Positions 8,103-17,317 of a DNA stretch of 64,000 nucleotides are shown here, in pieces. Every line of letters begins with the position of its first letter. Within the stretch, counting starts at the first letter, position 1. The stretch is from Heyndrickxia acidicola (GTDB taxonomy: Bacteria; Bacillota; Bacilli; Bacillales; Bacillaceae_C): NCBI RefSeq assembly GCF_001636425.1, contig NZ_KV440953.1:694847-758846 (forward strand), given 5' to 3'. Position numbers and translations under genes: made by a program. Below the pieces are notes generated by a model. It searched no databases. It was not told the DNA's origin and saw nothing but the letters and a program-made list of their open reading frames with translations.

Positions 8103-8176
8103 TTCCGGGGTGGGAATCGAACCCACTAGGACCAGTCAAGAAACGAGCTGGTGGCGCACCATTTGCCTTCCCTAAA
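8103..8176 (-). ncRNA. tRNA-like RNA (pseudo-tRNA) with distorted anticodon arm
   Basis: Read on the minus strand from 8176 to 8103, it folds as a 74-nt cloverleaf. The acceptor is TTTAGGG/CCCGGAA (one G·U, one mismatch). The D-arm is GGC/GCC with a nine-base loop containing GG. A CCAG/CTGG arm has a 12-base loop instead of 5 bp plus 7. The variable region is five bases. The T-arm is perfect: GTGGG-TTCGATT-CCCAC. No anticodon can be assigned, no CCA is encoded, and TTTTTT follows. It lies between dedA and the GNAT gene on the same strand. A pseudo-tRNA has been described in Bacillus cereus; I cannot compare sequences. It could also be a decayed tRNA or part of the GNAT leader. Confidence 0.6.
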
Positions 8177-8298
8177 TTGCTTTTTTATAAAGTTTAAACA
8201 AACGTTTCTTTTTGTATCTTACAATAAAAAAGTAAAAAAGAAAATAGGATTTATACGAATATTTTATGACTCAATTCTTGCCAATTCGACAAATTTCT

Positions 8299-8895
8299 TT
8301 ATCGTTTTTTGTTTAAAAAGTGTTTGTACAGGACATAAATCAGCAAAGCTGTACAGGCAATGATTATAATAGGCTTTATATAGGGTCCGGAAACCTGGCC
8401 AATGCGGTTCCAGTGTTGATTTAACTGAATACCAATTAATAGAAATAGAAGGGACCAAGGCAATATTGCTGCAGAAGTGTAAACAATAAAAGGTACAAAC
8501 GGCATTTTTACAATTCCTGCAGGTACAGAGATGGCATGTCTTACTATAGGAATAAATCGGGCAGTAAATAACGTAGCAGGACCATAACTTTGAAACCATT
8601 TATCCGCTTTATTTAAGTGTTTTGGATGAATGAGTATATACTTTCCATAATTTTCAAAAAAAGTTCTTCCAGCATATTTACCAAGTAAATAAAGAAATAC
8701 CTGGGCAAGTGTTCCGCCTATCACACCTGCAGTTAAGGCGGAAAAGAAAGAGATCCTGCCGGATGCGACAAGAAAACCGGCATACGCAAGGACAATTTCA
8801 CTTGGAATGACTTCTATCATTAGGGCAATAGCAATGCCAATGAAACCGTAATGACCGAGGAATTCTAAAATATTCAAAATCGTATTAGCTTCCAT
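8299..8895 (-). CDS. DedA-family membrane protein (SNARE-associated/VTT domain)
   Basis: A 198-aa polytopic membrane protein. Family features include FLGHYGFIGIAIALMIEVIPSE, GVIGGTLAQVFLYLLGKYAGR and the conserved FTARFIPIVRHAISVPAGIVKMP, corresponding to the F-x-x-R-F-x-P-x-x-R signature. DedA proteins act in membrane homeostasis; some members flip undecaprenyl phosphate or phosphatidylethanolamine. The start at 8895 is preferred because AAGGATGG lies eight bases upstream. A longer frame to 8961 would overlap uppP by 52 bases. It directly follows uppP, a suggestive pair if this protein recycles undecaprenyl phosphate (inference). Confidence 0.88.
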   Translation of the reverse strand: MEANTILNILEFLGHYGFIGIAIALMIEVIPSEIVLAYAGFLVASGRISFFSALTAGVIGGTLAQVFLYLLGKYAGRTFFENYGKYILIHPKHLNKADKWFQSYGPATLFTARFIPIVRHAISVPAGIVKMPFVPFIVYTSAAILPWSLLFLLIGIQLNQHWNRIGQVSGPYIKPIIIIACTALLIYVLYKHFLNKKR

Positions 8896-8909
8896 TATTT
8901 TGACCATCC

Positions 8910-9692
8910 TTAAAAACGGCCTGTAAGCTGTAATGCCAGTATGGAGGCTCCCAATATCCAAACATAGTAGGCAAAAATTTTCAGGGATTTTCTTTTTAAG
9001 AAATTAATCATTCCTACAATAGCAAAATACCCAAAAAGAGCTGAAGCAATTGTGCCGAATAGCAGGCTTGTTAACGTAACAGCTTCTGTATGCCCTGTAA
9101 AAAGGTCCTTACCCTGAAGAATAATTCCACCTAACATGGCAGGAGTGGAAAGAAGAAATGAAAAATACGCAGCTGTTTCCCGATCAATTTTTCGAAAAAG
9201 TGCCGCCGCAATGGTCAATCCAGAACGTGAAAGTGCCGGAAAGATGGCTGCAGCCTGAAATGTCCCTATTATAAGAGCGTCGGTATAGGTTATATCCTCT
9301 ATTTTCTTCGCACCTTTTTTAACGCTTTCCGCAAACCATAAAATAAAGCCAGTTGCAAGAAACTCCCAGCCAATTGTTATACCTGTTTTTGAAATTTCAT
9401 CAAAGAAGTCTTTAAATAGGAGGCCAGCTGCAACAGCAGGAATGGTCCCGATAATCATCAGAAGGGTTCTTTTACCAAAGGGTTTGATGATCATTCCAAG
9501 CAGTTCATCTTTATAGACGACAAGCACCGCTAAAAATGTTCCAACATGGAGCATGGTATCCAGAAATAGTCCAGCCTCGTCTAATCCAAATAAATGTCTT
9601 CCTATATATAGGTGTCCAGTGCTGGAAATGGGCAGAAATTCAGTAAGCCCCTGAATGATGCCAAGTATGAACGCCTGTAAGTTGGATAACAT
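8910..9692 (-). CDS. uppP: Undecaprenyl-diphosphatase (UppP/BacA)
   Basis: A 260-aa integral membrane enzyme that dephosphorylates undecaprenyl pyrophosphate to regenerate the lipid carrier for wall synthesis; family members can confer bacitracin tolerance. Motifs: GIIQGLTEFLPISSTGHLYIG near the N-terminus, and FPALSRSGLTIAAALF (the PGxSRSG motif with Ala for Gly) in the middle. Eight helices are expected. ATG at 9692 is chosen for AAGGTGA upstream; a GTG at 9701 is an alternative. Its stop lies 14 bases before the dedA start, so the two form an operon. Confidence 0.95.
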   Translation of the reverse strand: MLSNLQAFILGIIQGLTEFLPISSTGHLYIGRHLFGLDEAGLFLDTMLHVGTFLAVLVVYKDELLGMIIKPFGKRTLLMIIGTIPAVAAGLLFKDFFDEISKTGITIGWEFLATGFILWFAESVKKGAKKIEDITYTDALIIGTFQAAAIFPALSRSGLTIAAALFRKIDRETAAYFSFLLSTPAMLGGIILQGKDLFTGHTEAVTLTSLLFGTIASALFGYFAIVGMINFLKRKSLKIFAYYVWILGASILALQLTGRF

Positions 9693-10000
9693 GATACTCA
9701 CCTTCTATTCTTATGTTTAAGAAAACTGCCAATAAAGGATCAGTTTATACAAGCATATGCGAAGAAAAGGAAAGGCTTGACTAAAATAAATAAATTATGA
9801 ATCACCTTGAATTTATGTTCATTTCTTTTAATAGTGTTGTGTCTAATCGAAGAATTGTGGTTCTATTTGAACGTAGTAAAGGACAGTTTAGAAATCTCTT
9901 TTTTTATTATTAATATTTTTCTCTATTCTTGCATTTAGAATCATGAAATCTATTTATTCTCATATATTGTAGTGAAACTGCTAGAATAGGGTGAAGTGAA
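9693..10000. other. Intergenic gap between divergent genes, nothing recognised
   Basis: AT-rich, with no ORF, repeat copy or terminator seen. It must contain promoters in both directions. A TGCTAGAAT just before 10001 looks like an extended -10 but lies too close to the ATG to be convincing. Confidence 0.5.
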
Positions 10001-10747
10001 ATGAACATAAGAGAGTATTATGATGAAATGTCTGCAGTCTATCTTCAGCAGCTAATTTGGATCTGCCTCTTTTTGTCCGTGTTTTTGACTGTGCTTTCGG
10101 CCATAGGACGTCTTTTTTATATGATATGGGTTCTTCTTGCAGTCTTCGTTATTGTATTGTATTTTTTATCCAGATATTTGTATTATCATTATCGAAAGAA
10201 TCAATCATCCTATAAAATGCCGTATAAAAGTGATTATAAGGAACCTCACTCCTTTATGGTAATGGCAATGCCTTCAGAAGAGGATCGAATTCAGCTTTTT
10301 ATGAGTAATGGGATCAGTGAATGGTCAATTCATCGTGTACAATCCAAACAAAAAAACAATGCTGTGAAATCTGATATCTACACCATCAGCAATCAAAACC
10401 GTCCCATTCAAGCAGAAGCAGCTTTTTGCAGTAATGCTGCATCTAATTATGCGGTTGTTCAAACGGGCCAAAAAGAATTGGCACGTATAGAACTCCAATC
10501 GATGGAAAAGAGTAAAAGCTGTTTTTTTTGCGGAAAGGATGAATTTACGGTTATGCGAAGCGGGAAATCTACCAGAATTTACAAAAACAGTATCGAGCTT
10601 GCTTGCTATGAAAAAGGTTGGATGCCCTTTAGCTGGCAGCAAAATTTTTCGCCAAATACTCCCATACTACATGTAAATACAAGCCAGCTAAAAGATCTGC
10701 TTGTAATTTTCACACTGCTTATTGGGAAACTTAAGCAAGAAGGATAA
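10001..10747 (+). CDS. Membrane-anchored protein with a possible tubby/LURP-like C-terminal domain
   Basis: A 248-aa unknown. Two membrane segments lie at about 17-38 and 40-62, followed by a cytoplasmic C-terminal part. From about 130 the sequence is β-strand-like with the pattern SDIYTISNQN, AVVQTGQKELARIEL, FTVMRSGKSTRIYKNSIELACYEKGW, reminiscent of tubby/LURP-one-like phospholipid-binding folds in other Bacillus proteins. That assignment is a guess from strand pattern. It has a single CFFC pair near 178. GGGTGAAG precedes the ATG. No close operon partner. Confidence 0.7.
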   Translation: MNIREYYDEMSAVYLQQLIWICLFLSVFLTVLSAIGRLFYMIWVLLAVFVIVLYFLSRYLYYHYRKNQSSYKMPYKSDYKEPHSFMVMAMPSEEDRIQLFMSNGISEWSIHRVQSKQKNNAVKSDIYTISNQNRPIQAEAAFCSNAASNYAVVQTGQKELARIELQSMEKSKSCFFCGKDEFTVMRSGKSTRIYKNSIELACYEKGWMPFSWQQNFSPNTPILHVNTSQLKDLLVIFTLLIGKLKQEG

Positions 10748-10829
10748 TGTATGGCTGCTCACTCCAATACAAACACTATTAATACATTACAAAATAAAAG
10801 CATCTGGAGCTGAAGCGGAGGTATGAGAG

Positions 10830-11156
10830 ATGAATGCTGATTTTAAAAGCAGTATCCAAAAAGGCTTATTATGTATGGAAGCGTGTAATATTTGTTATCA
10901 TGCATGCCTGAAAGAAGAACATTCAGAAAAGCTGACGAAGTGCATTGAACTAGTTAGAGAATGTGCTGATACGTGCAGTTTCGCCATTCAAATGATACAA
11001 AGAAGCAGCCAATTTTCAAAAAAAATCCTGGAGCTTTGCAGAAAGATTTGTGATCATTGCGCTGCCGAGTGTACCAAACATGGATATACTCATTGTAAAA
11101 AATGTGCAGATGCCTGCCTTCGTTTTGCAGAAGAATGTGGAAAGGTGTCCTGTTAA
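10830..11156 (+). CDS. Cysteine-rich four-helix-bundle copper-storage protein (Csp-like)
   Basis: A 108-aa cytosolic protein with 16 cysteines spaced along helices: CMEACNICYHAC, CIELVRECADTC, CRKICDHCAAEC, CKKCADACLRFAEEC. This is the DUF326/Csp arrangement in which cysteines line the bundle core and bind many Cu(I) ions. It has no signal peptide, so it fits the cytosolic Csp3 type (B. subtilis YhjQ is of this family). GGAGG lies eight bases before the ATG. No copper ATPase or CsoR regulator is adjacent, and no CsoR operator was recognised. Confidence 0.88.
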   Translation: MNADFKSSIQKGLLCMEACNICYHACLKEEHSEKLTKCIELVRECADTCSFAIQMIQRSSQFSKKILELCRKICDHCAAECTKHGYTHCKKCADACLRFAEECGKVSC

Positions 11157-11316
11157 TCTCTGTATTTTAACTCGCTTCATAAAATTGCCAGCCAGGTAAT
11201 TATTAGTTATAATATGATTTTGTGGCTTACTTGTTTTAACATTGTCCATTCTAAATTGGGCATCTAAAACAGGGAGAAGCGGGTAGGGAGAGGGACATTT
11301 AAAAACAAGGGTTAAC

Positions 11317-12591
11317 ATGAATATTTTTAAGGTTTTTAAACTTCAAGAGCATGGTACCACCGTACAGAGAGAGTTTGTGTCAGGGATGGTTGGCTTCCTG
11401 ACGGTTATCTACATTATAGCCGTTAACTCCTCTATTTTATCGGAGGCAGGGATACCAATTGAAGGTGCCGTCATTGCAACAGTACTTACATCCTTTGCGG
11501 GCTGCCTTTTAATGGGTTTATGGGCAAATGCACCCATTTTATTAGTGCCTGGAATGGGAATCAATGCATTATTTACGTATACATTGGTCCATTCAATGAA
11601 ATTGTCATGGCAGGATGCCTTGGCTGTCGTTTTTATTTCGGGAATAATATTATCCATAATTGCTTTTACTAAACTGTCGGAGGCAATAAATAAGGCCATT
11701 CCTCATTCTTTAAAAGACGCCATTACAGTTGGCTTAGGTTTTTTCCTTTTGCTGATTGGCCTTGAAAAGGGAGGGCTTGTTGTAAAAGGTTCAGCATCCT
11801 TAATGACTTTAGGCGATTTAAGCGATCCCAAGATGTTAGCCACCATTCTCACCCTTCTGATTACGATAGGGCTGTTTATAAAAAATGTTCCTGGGAACTT
11901 TTTATGGAGCATTCTTTTGGGGACAGGAATAGGGGCTTTAATGGGAGTGCTGCCAAAAGGAAGCAGTCCGAATTTTTCGTTTCATTCCTATACTTCTGTT
12001 TTTAGTGGTTTACGTTTTGGGAAAATGACGGAAGTTCCTTTTTGGATGGCAGTTTTTTCTGTGACGATGGTCATTGTATTTGAAAATATTGGATTAGTAC
12101 ATGGTCATACTGCGTTATTAAAGCAGCCGGAAAAATTTAGGCGTTCCCTGCAGGCAAACAGCCTTTCCGCTTGTTTATCCGGATTGTTCGGTTCGAGTCC
12201 AACGGTATCGACGGTTGAGACTACTGCTGCAATTGCTGCAGGAGGAAGAACAGGGCTTACTGCTTGTTTTACAGGCTGTCTATTTTTGGTGTCACTTATT
12301 TTTATTCCTTATATTCAGTACATTCCCGATAATGCCATTGCACCTATTTTGATACTGATTGGCGGACTTATGATTCAGAACATGGCAAAGATGGACCTTA
12401 GCGATCTGACTGAGGCGCTTCCTGCTATTATAATTATTGGAATGATTCCCTTTACATTTAGTATTGCGGATGGGATGGCAATGGGGTTTATTCTTTATCC
12501 GATATTAAAAGCATTCACAGGAAGGCTGAAGGAAGTTTCAGCTTTATTATATTTGATTGCTTTATTGTTTTTACTGTACTTTTTGCTTTAA
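11317..12591 (+). CDS. NCS2 purine permease, AzgA type (PbuG/PbuO-like)
   Basis: A 424-aa inner-membrane nucleobase transporter. Its N-terminus FKLQEHGTTVQREFVSGMVGFLTVIYIIAVN is diagnostic for AzgA-like members. NAPILLVPGMGINALFTYTLV and GSSPTVSTVETTAAIAAGGRTGLTA carry the NCS2 substrate helices. Likely substrates are hypoxanthine/guanine or adenine. AAGGG before the ATG is a weak binding site. The 160-bp leader was checked for a purine riboswitch, whose conserved junction is absent. PurR-type control cannot be judged. A strong terminator follows. Confidence 0.9.
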   Translation: MNIFKVFKLQEHGTTVQREFVSGMVGFLTVIYIIAVNSSILSEAGIPIEGAVIATVLTSFAGCLLMGLWANAPILLVPGMGINALFTYTLVHSMKLSWQDALAVVFISGIILSIIAFTKLSEAINKAIPHSLKDAITVGLGFFLLLIGLEKGGLVVKGSASLMTLGDLSDPKMLATILTLLITIGLFIKNVPGNFLWSILLGTGIGALMGVLPKGSSPNFSFHSYTSVFSGLRFGKMTEVPFWMAVFSVTMVIVFENIGLVHGHTALLKQPEKFRRSLQANSLSACLSGLFGSSPTVSTVETTAAIAAGGRTGLTACFTGCLFLVSLIFIPYIQYIPDNAIAPILILIGGLMIQNMAKMDLSDLTEALPAIIIIGMIPFTFSIADGMAMGFILYPILKAFTGRLKEVSALLYLIALLFLLYFLL

Positions 12592-12619
12592 AATGGCGGC
12601 ATTCGTGCCGTCATTTTTT
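12590..12619 (+). terminator. Intrinsic terminator of the purine permease gene
   Basis: AAATGGCGGCA pairs with TGCCGTCATTTTT around a TTCG tetraloop. Confidence 0.9.
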
Positions 12620-12642
12620 ATACCGATTTTAAAGCAACATTG

Positions 12643-12680
12643 TGGTTTTTTAGCTCATTCGTTAAAATGAGCTAAAAACC
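12643..12680. repeat. Palindromic intergenic repeat, 'AGCTCATT' family, short copy
   Basis: GGTTTTTTAGCTCATT and AAATGAGCTAAAAACC face each other across about five bases. It has the arms of the longer copies without the GTGTGAAAC core. Confidence 0.85.
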
Positions 12681-12896
12681 AGCAGCAAAGAAGCTCAATA
12701 GTGCAGAATTTTAAATAAAGGACAATAAAAGAGGAAATAATTCCGAATGATTCTCGGATATGCCAAATACCTCCATCCATGCGCCATTCCATGTCAAAAT
12801 AATGAATTTGCTTTCATAATATGGTAGACTTTTAACTTTACAGTTTGGTATTGTTAAGGAAGGATAGAAAAAAGGGAAATCATGGAGGTGAAAGGA

Positions 12897-14144
12897 ATGG
12901 AGGTTTTTGTAGCCCGCCAGCCAATTTTTAATCGAAGGGAAGAAGTGGCAGCATATGAACTGCTTTATCGAGAGAAGAGCATAAGTACATACAGCCAGTT
13001 TAATGGCGACCAAGCAACTGTAGATGTGCTCATCAACAGTTTTTTAAACATAGGTATAGAAGAATTGTCTAGCGGGCATCCCTGTTTCATAAATTTCACC
13101 TTCAGCTTATTGCAAAAAAAAATTCCCGGTTATTTTCATCCCGGCGAAATTGTTGTAGAGATTTTGGAAACAATTGAACCCTCCAGCGAACTGGTAGCTA
13201 TATGCAAGGAATTGAAACGTCAGGGTTACAAAATGGCATTGGATGATTTTGACTTCCAGGAACATAATCCATATTCTTATGAACTTTTTAAATATGTTGA
13301 TATGATTAAAGTGGACTTTGTTAATACAAGTGCACTCAATAGGAAACGCATTGAAACCATATCAAAAGAGTTTAATCTTACGCTTGTTGCTGAAAAAATT
13401 GAAACAAGAGAAGAATATTTAGAAGCAAGAAAGCTTGGCTATTCTCTATTTCAAGGATTCTTCTTTAGTCAGCCCGTCACGATAGCGTCTGAGGATGTTC
13501 CGTCTTTTTTTATTTCCTATTATCAAATTTTAAGGGCGCTTTTTGAAAAAGAACCAAACTTTAGATTAATATCAGAGCGTATAGAAAACGATTTGTCACT
13601 TTCCTACAAATTACTTAAGTTGATCAATTCACCAGCATTCAGGCCGAAACGCAAGATACAATCTATTCGGCAGGCAATTATTCTGTTAGGATTGAAAGAA
13701 ATACAAAAATGGATATATATATTATCATTAAGAGAAAATACAGGACCTGTTTATCGTATCAAGGATGAAGTAATTAAATTAACTTTAATTCGTGCAAAAA
13801 TGGCGGAATCTCTTGGAGAAAAACTGACAGGCGGTCCAGCTCCTAATTACTTTTTAGCCGGCATGTTTTCTCTGATGGAAACCATACTTTCTGTGCCAAT
13901 GGAAAAGATATTGAATAAACTTTCATTAGAGGATGATATTTGTGATGCTCTATGCGGCAAAGAGAGTATCATGCATTCTGTTCTTCTTTTAATCATATCG
14001 GTTGAAAGAGCAGATTGGGATAAGACAGATGCGCTGATGCTTAAGCTGGGCCTTCCATTGAACAGTCTTCATAGGATTTATTATGATGCCTGCAGCTGGT
14101 CTGAAAAAATTCTATCAGAGGAAGTAGAGTTAATTCAGGGCTGA
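12897..14144 (+). CDS. EAL-HDOD signalling protein (YuxH-like)
   Basis: A 415-aa cytoplasmic protein. The N-terminal EAL-like domain (about 1-200) begins VARQPIFNRREEVAAYELLYR, where YELLYR replaces the EAL signature, and contains ALDDFDF, KVDFVNTS and LVAEKIET. The HDOD domain follows (about 205-400: LSYKLLKLINSPAF, SIRQAIILLGLKEIQKW). Proteins of this architecture occur in Bacillus as YuxH. Several catalytic positions of active c-di-GMP phosphodiesterases look altered, so it may be a binding rather than hydrolysing protein (inference). ATG at 12897 follows GGAGGTG by six bases; ATG at 12882 is a poorer alternative. Confidence 0.87.
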   Translation: MEVFVARQPIFNRREEVAAYELLYREKSISTYSQFNGDQATVDVLINSFLNIGIEELSSGHPCFINFTFSLLQKKIPGYFHPGEIVVEILETIEPSSELVAICKELKRQGYKMALDDFDFQEHNPYSYELFKYVDMIKVDFVNTSALNRKRIETISKEFNLTLVAEKIETREEYLEARKLGYSLFQGFFFSQPVTIASEDVPSFFISYYQILRALFEKEPNFRLISERIENDLSLSYKLLKLINSPAFRPKRKIQSIRQAIILLGLKEIQKWIYILSLRENTGPVYRIKDEVIKLTLIRAKMAESLGEKLTGGPAPNYFLAGMFSLMETILSVPMEKILNKLSLEDDICDALCGKESIMHSVLLLIISVERADWDKTDALMLKLGLPLNSLHRIYYDACSWSEKILSEEVELIQG

Positions 14145-14244
14145 AAGCAAACTGTTTTTACCGGTCTAACATAAGAACGGAACCCCTTTTAAGACTTCAG
14201 CTAAAGTAGATGTGCCAATAGATATACAGCAAGGAGTGGATTAC

Positions 14245-15231
14245 ATGAATATAGATGTGACAAAATGCCATGGTTCAGGCAACGACTTTTTAATTATAGA
14301 TGAGATTTCCAATTCATATAACTTTAGCGAAACAGAAAGAAAAGCGTTGGCAATCGCTTTATGTGACCGTTCTACCCAGCTGGGGGCAGACGGCATTCTA
14401 TTTGTAATGTCAAGCGAACATTCAGATGCAAAAATGCGTGTATTTAACGCGGATGGTTCAGAAGCTTCAATGTGTGGAAATGGACTGAGATGTGTTGCAA
14501 GATATGTAAACGAGTTAACGGGAAAAGATAATATGATTATCGAAACCATGAAAGCCAATCTTTATGCGAAAAAAACAGAGTCTATTTATGATAATATCCC
14601 CACTTACCGAGTTGAAATCTCTCCTGTTATTTTCATGGCAGATAAATTGCCAATGTATATCGGAAAAGAAACCCTGGTTAATGAGAAAATTGAGGAGTTA
14701 TCAAGTGAGTTGAATTTTACAGCTCTTGCAGTGCCAAATCCGCATCTAATCACACTGGTAAGCCCTGAGCAAATTCAATCCAATGAACAGGAACGAATTT
14801 CGGAATATGTGAACGGTGAAAATCCTCTTTTTCCAGATGGGGTCAATGTAAGTTTTGTCCATATATTAGAGGATCGGGCCATATATGTTCGAACGTATGA
14901 GCGTGGAGTTGGATTTACCAATGCTTGCGGGACTGCCATGTCAGCCTCGAGCCTTGTCACTTGTTTGCTGGATATTAATGAAATTGAAAAACCGATTGAT
15001 GTTTTCAATAACGGCGGGAAAGTCCGGTGCATCGTTCATCAGCATGCAGAACAACACTATACTATTGATTTAATAGGTAATGCCACTTATTTATACAATG
15101 CGTCTATTAATGTCAACGTTGATCGACCTCAAGAGTTCATTATTAAATCAAAGCATGATTTAGAGGAGCAAGAATTGTATAAAAAGCTGGAAGAACATTC
15201 AAAAGAAGTTGTGACAAAAGTGTTTTCTTAA
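14245..15231 (+). CDS. dapF: Diaminopimelate epimerase
   Basis: A 328-aa PLP-independent racemase converting LL- to meso-diaminopimelate for lysine and peptidoglycan synthesis. The thiol pair is present: Cys77 in SMCGNGLRC and Cys228 in NACGTAMSA. The N-terminal CHGSGNDFLIIDE and PNPHLI are also typical. AAGGAGTGG precedes ATG 14245; a longer frame from 14212 has no site. The protein is about 45 residues longer than the usual ~280, with a charged C-terminal tail after the last domain strand. It stands alone between the EAL-HDOD gene and a terminator. Confidence 0.93.
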   Translation: MNIDVTKCHGSGNDFLIIDEISNSYNFSETERKALAIALCDRSTQLGADGILFVMSSEHSDAKMRVFNADGSEASMCGNGLRCVARYVNELTGKDNMIIETMKANLYAKKTESIYDNIPTYRVEISPVIFMADKLPMYIGKETLVNEKIEELSSELNFTALAVPNPHLITLVSPEQIQSNEQERISEYVNGENPLFPDGVNVSFVHILEDRAIYVRTYERGVGFTNACGTAMSASSLVTCLLDINEIEKPIDVFNNGGKVRCIVHQHAEQHYTIDLIGNATYLYNASINVNVDRPQEFIIKSKHDLEEQELYKKLEEHSKEVVTKVFS

Positions 15232-15287
15232 TTCATGTTTATGAGCTGCTTAAACAACATGCTAATATCATTACCTTTTTTGGGTTG

Positions 15288-15316
15288 AAGAACCGGTCAA
15301 GATACCGGTTCTTTAT
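15288..15316 (+). terminator. Intrinsic terminator of dapF
   Basis: AAGAACCGGT pairs with ACCGGTTCTT across six bases. The following T-tract is interrupted, so it is a moderately strong terminator. It is 56 bases after the stop. Confidence 0.7.
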
Positions 15317-15463
15317 TACGTTTTTATCGTAAAGATTATTGCTTTCAGGCAATTTTTAAATAAGGGACGAAAAGATGCAAAGATATCTGTCTATATTGAT
15401 TTATTAACGATACGAAAAGCAGCTCTTCATCCAAAAACAGCCATGATCAAGTAACATCATTAA

Positions 15464-17317
15464 TTAAAATTCTTTCATTAAAAACGATAAAACGGGTGCA
15501 AATGGCTGAATATTTTTGGAGTCAAAATAAAAAGCAAAAGGACAACCCATAACGTTTAACCGATCTTTAACAACCGATATAGTAAATTTCTCTGGATGTA
15601 AGCTTTCCGTTACTTCCTCCCAAAATAAAGGTGTGGCAATTAACGCTTCATCATTTCCTCTCATCGAGTAGGGGGCAATAATTGTTTTTCCTTCGGCATG
15701 CTGAACAATGTCTATATATAATCTGCCTTCCCGATTCTTTTTTAACCTTTCAACCGTAAATTTATCAGGCTCCTTTGTAATCAAATAGTCAGCGACAAAT
15801 TCAGTAAATAATCTTGTCTCTTCCCATGTAAATGTTTCTTCCGGCAGAGGAATATAGACTTGAAGCCCTTTATTTCCTGATGTTTTTATAAAGCTTATTA
15901 AATTTAACTGATCAAAAACTTCCTTCATTATCAATGAGGCCTCTATAGCTAAATAAAATTCCTGCCGTGAAGGAGGATCTAAATCGAACACAATTTCACT
16001 GGCATACTGGCTCTTGCTGGTAATGGTGTGAAAGGGGATGTGAAACTCTACAGCCAATTGATTCGCCAGCCATATATAGGTATTTAAATCATTACAAACG
16101 ATATAATCTATATTATCTTTTCGTACTGTCTGTACATAATCAGGTGCATATTCAGGACAATTTTTTTGATAAAAAGGATCGCCAAATGTACCATGGGGAA
16201 AACGAATGACGGTCAAGGTGCGATTTTCTAAAAATGAATGCATGAATGGAAAAACCTTGCGCATATACAAAATAAAATCCAGCTTCTCTATAGGGGGGCG
16301 TTCCCATAATGGCTTATTCGGATGAGTAATATCTATTTCTGTTGGTATATCTGCCTGATTTAACAGAAATTGCACATATGTACAGTCTTCTGGAGAAAGA
16401 TCAAACCGGAAGGAATGGAAATGTGCCTCTCGCATCTTATCTTCGTACCATTCTAAATAATCGATTTCTACACAGATAGATGGCTTAATATAGAGCTTGT
16501 TTTTATCGGTACGATAAGAGTTGTCTTTAATTACCTTCGTTAATGCCTGCTTTTGTTCTGCCTGAATACTAAAAAGAAAAAGTCCTATAGAAAAGATACT
16601 GTCCCCTCTGTACACACCTACATCATAATAACCATTTTCAGAATCAAAAGCGGTAATAAAGCAAAAAGCCTTTTTCCAGTTTTTTGTTTTTAACCAGCTT
16701 TCTGTCCTTCTCCCGGTTTCCCATTTGCTTTGAACTTGTTTTGCTACGATACCTTCACTTTCAAAGTCTTCAATATTTCTCCATAGCTTTGAGCATTCTC
16801 GGCTGAAGGGGATATATTGAAGAAGCTCATTTGTTCCTATTTTCGGTGACAAAGGCAGTCCCGCGGATTGAAAAAGCTGATGCAAGTCTTTTTTCCTTTT
16901 TATATAGGGCTGGTTTCTTACATCTTGTCCAGTTTTTTCCAAAAGATCGAAGACCAGATAGCGGCATGGCCTTGCAGCTGAAGCCTCTTTAATACGGGAA
17001 GCGGATTTCATTCGCCCTCTTATTTGCAGCTGGCCAAAATTAGCTTTCAAAGGATTTTCAAGCAGAACAAGCTCACCGTCTAATGTTAAAGGAAGATACG
17101 GACCAATTTTCTCTCTAATAGAAAGTAAAAAGGATTCAATTTCGGGAAATTGCGGCAATAAGTCCTTTTCATTACGGCTCCATAGGTGAAGCGAATTCTG
17201 TTTCCATTCAAGCAAGGCTCTAAATCCGTCATACTTTACTTCATATGCCCACTCTTTATTAGGTGGGATTGCTGATTTTAATGTAGGAAGCATAGGCTTC
17301 ATCTGAATATCCACCAC
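15464..17317 (-). CDS. ligD: NHEJ DNA ligase D (ligase plus polymerase domains)
   Basis: A 617-aa non-homologous end-joining enzyme with the Bacillus order: an N-terminal ATP-dependent ligase (about 1-315; nucleophile Lys28 in EVKYDGFRAL, then TLDGELVLL and EGIVAKQ) and a C-terminal primase-like polymerase (about 330-610; FDLDPPSR metal-binding acids, TSGNKGLQVYIPL). No nuclease domain, as in B. subtilis YkoU. GTG 17317 has AAAGGG six bases upstream; ATG at 17302 is an alternative. It diverges from ku across 213 bp. In B. subtilis the pair is made in the forespore under SigG; no clear SigG promoter was found here. Confidence 0.94.
   Translation of the reverse strand: MVDIQMKPMLPTLKSAIPPNKEWAYEVKYDGFRALLEWKQNSLHLWSRNEKDLLPQFPEIESFLLSIREKIGPYLPLTLDGELVLLENPLKANFGQLQIRGRMKSASRIKEASAARPCRYLVFDLLEKTGQDVRNQPYIKRKKDLHQLFQSAGLPLSPKIGTNELLQYIPFSRECSKLWRNIEDFESEGIVAKQVQSKWETGRRTESWLKTKNWKKAFCFITAFDSENGYYDVGVYRGDSIFSIGLFLFSIQAEQKQALTKVIKDNSYRTDKNKLYIKPSICVEIDYLEWYEDKMREAHFHSFRFDLSPEDCTYVQFLLNQADIPTEIDITHPNKPLWERPPIEKLDFILYMRKVFPFMHSFLENRTLTVIRFPHGTFGDPFYQKNCPEYAPDYVQTVRKDNIDYIVCNDLNTYIWLANQLAVEFHIPFHTITSKSQYASEIVFDLDPPSRQEFYLAIEASLIMKEVFDQLNLISFIKTSGNKGLQVYIPLPEETFTWEETRLFTEFVADYLITKEPDKFTVERLKKNREGRLYIDIVQHAEGKTIIAPYSMRGNDEALIATPLFWEEVTESLHPEKFTISVVKDRLNVMGCPFAFYFDSKNIQPFAPVLSFLMKEF

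Noticed and set aside
11157-11316. Purine riboswitch before the AzgA-type permease
   Set aside because: The conserved junction and loop sequences of the purine aptamer are absent.
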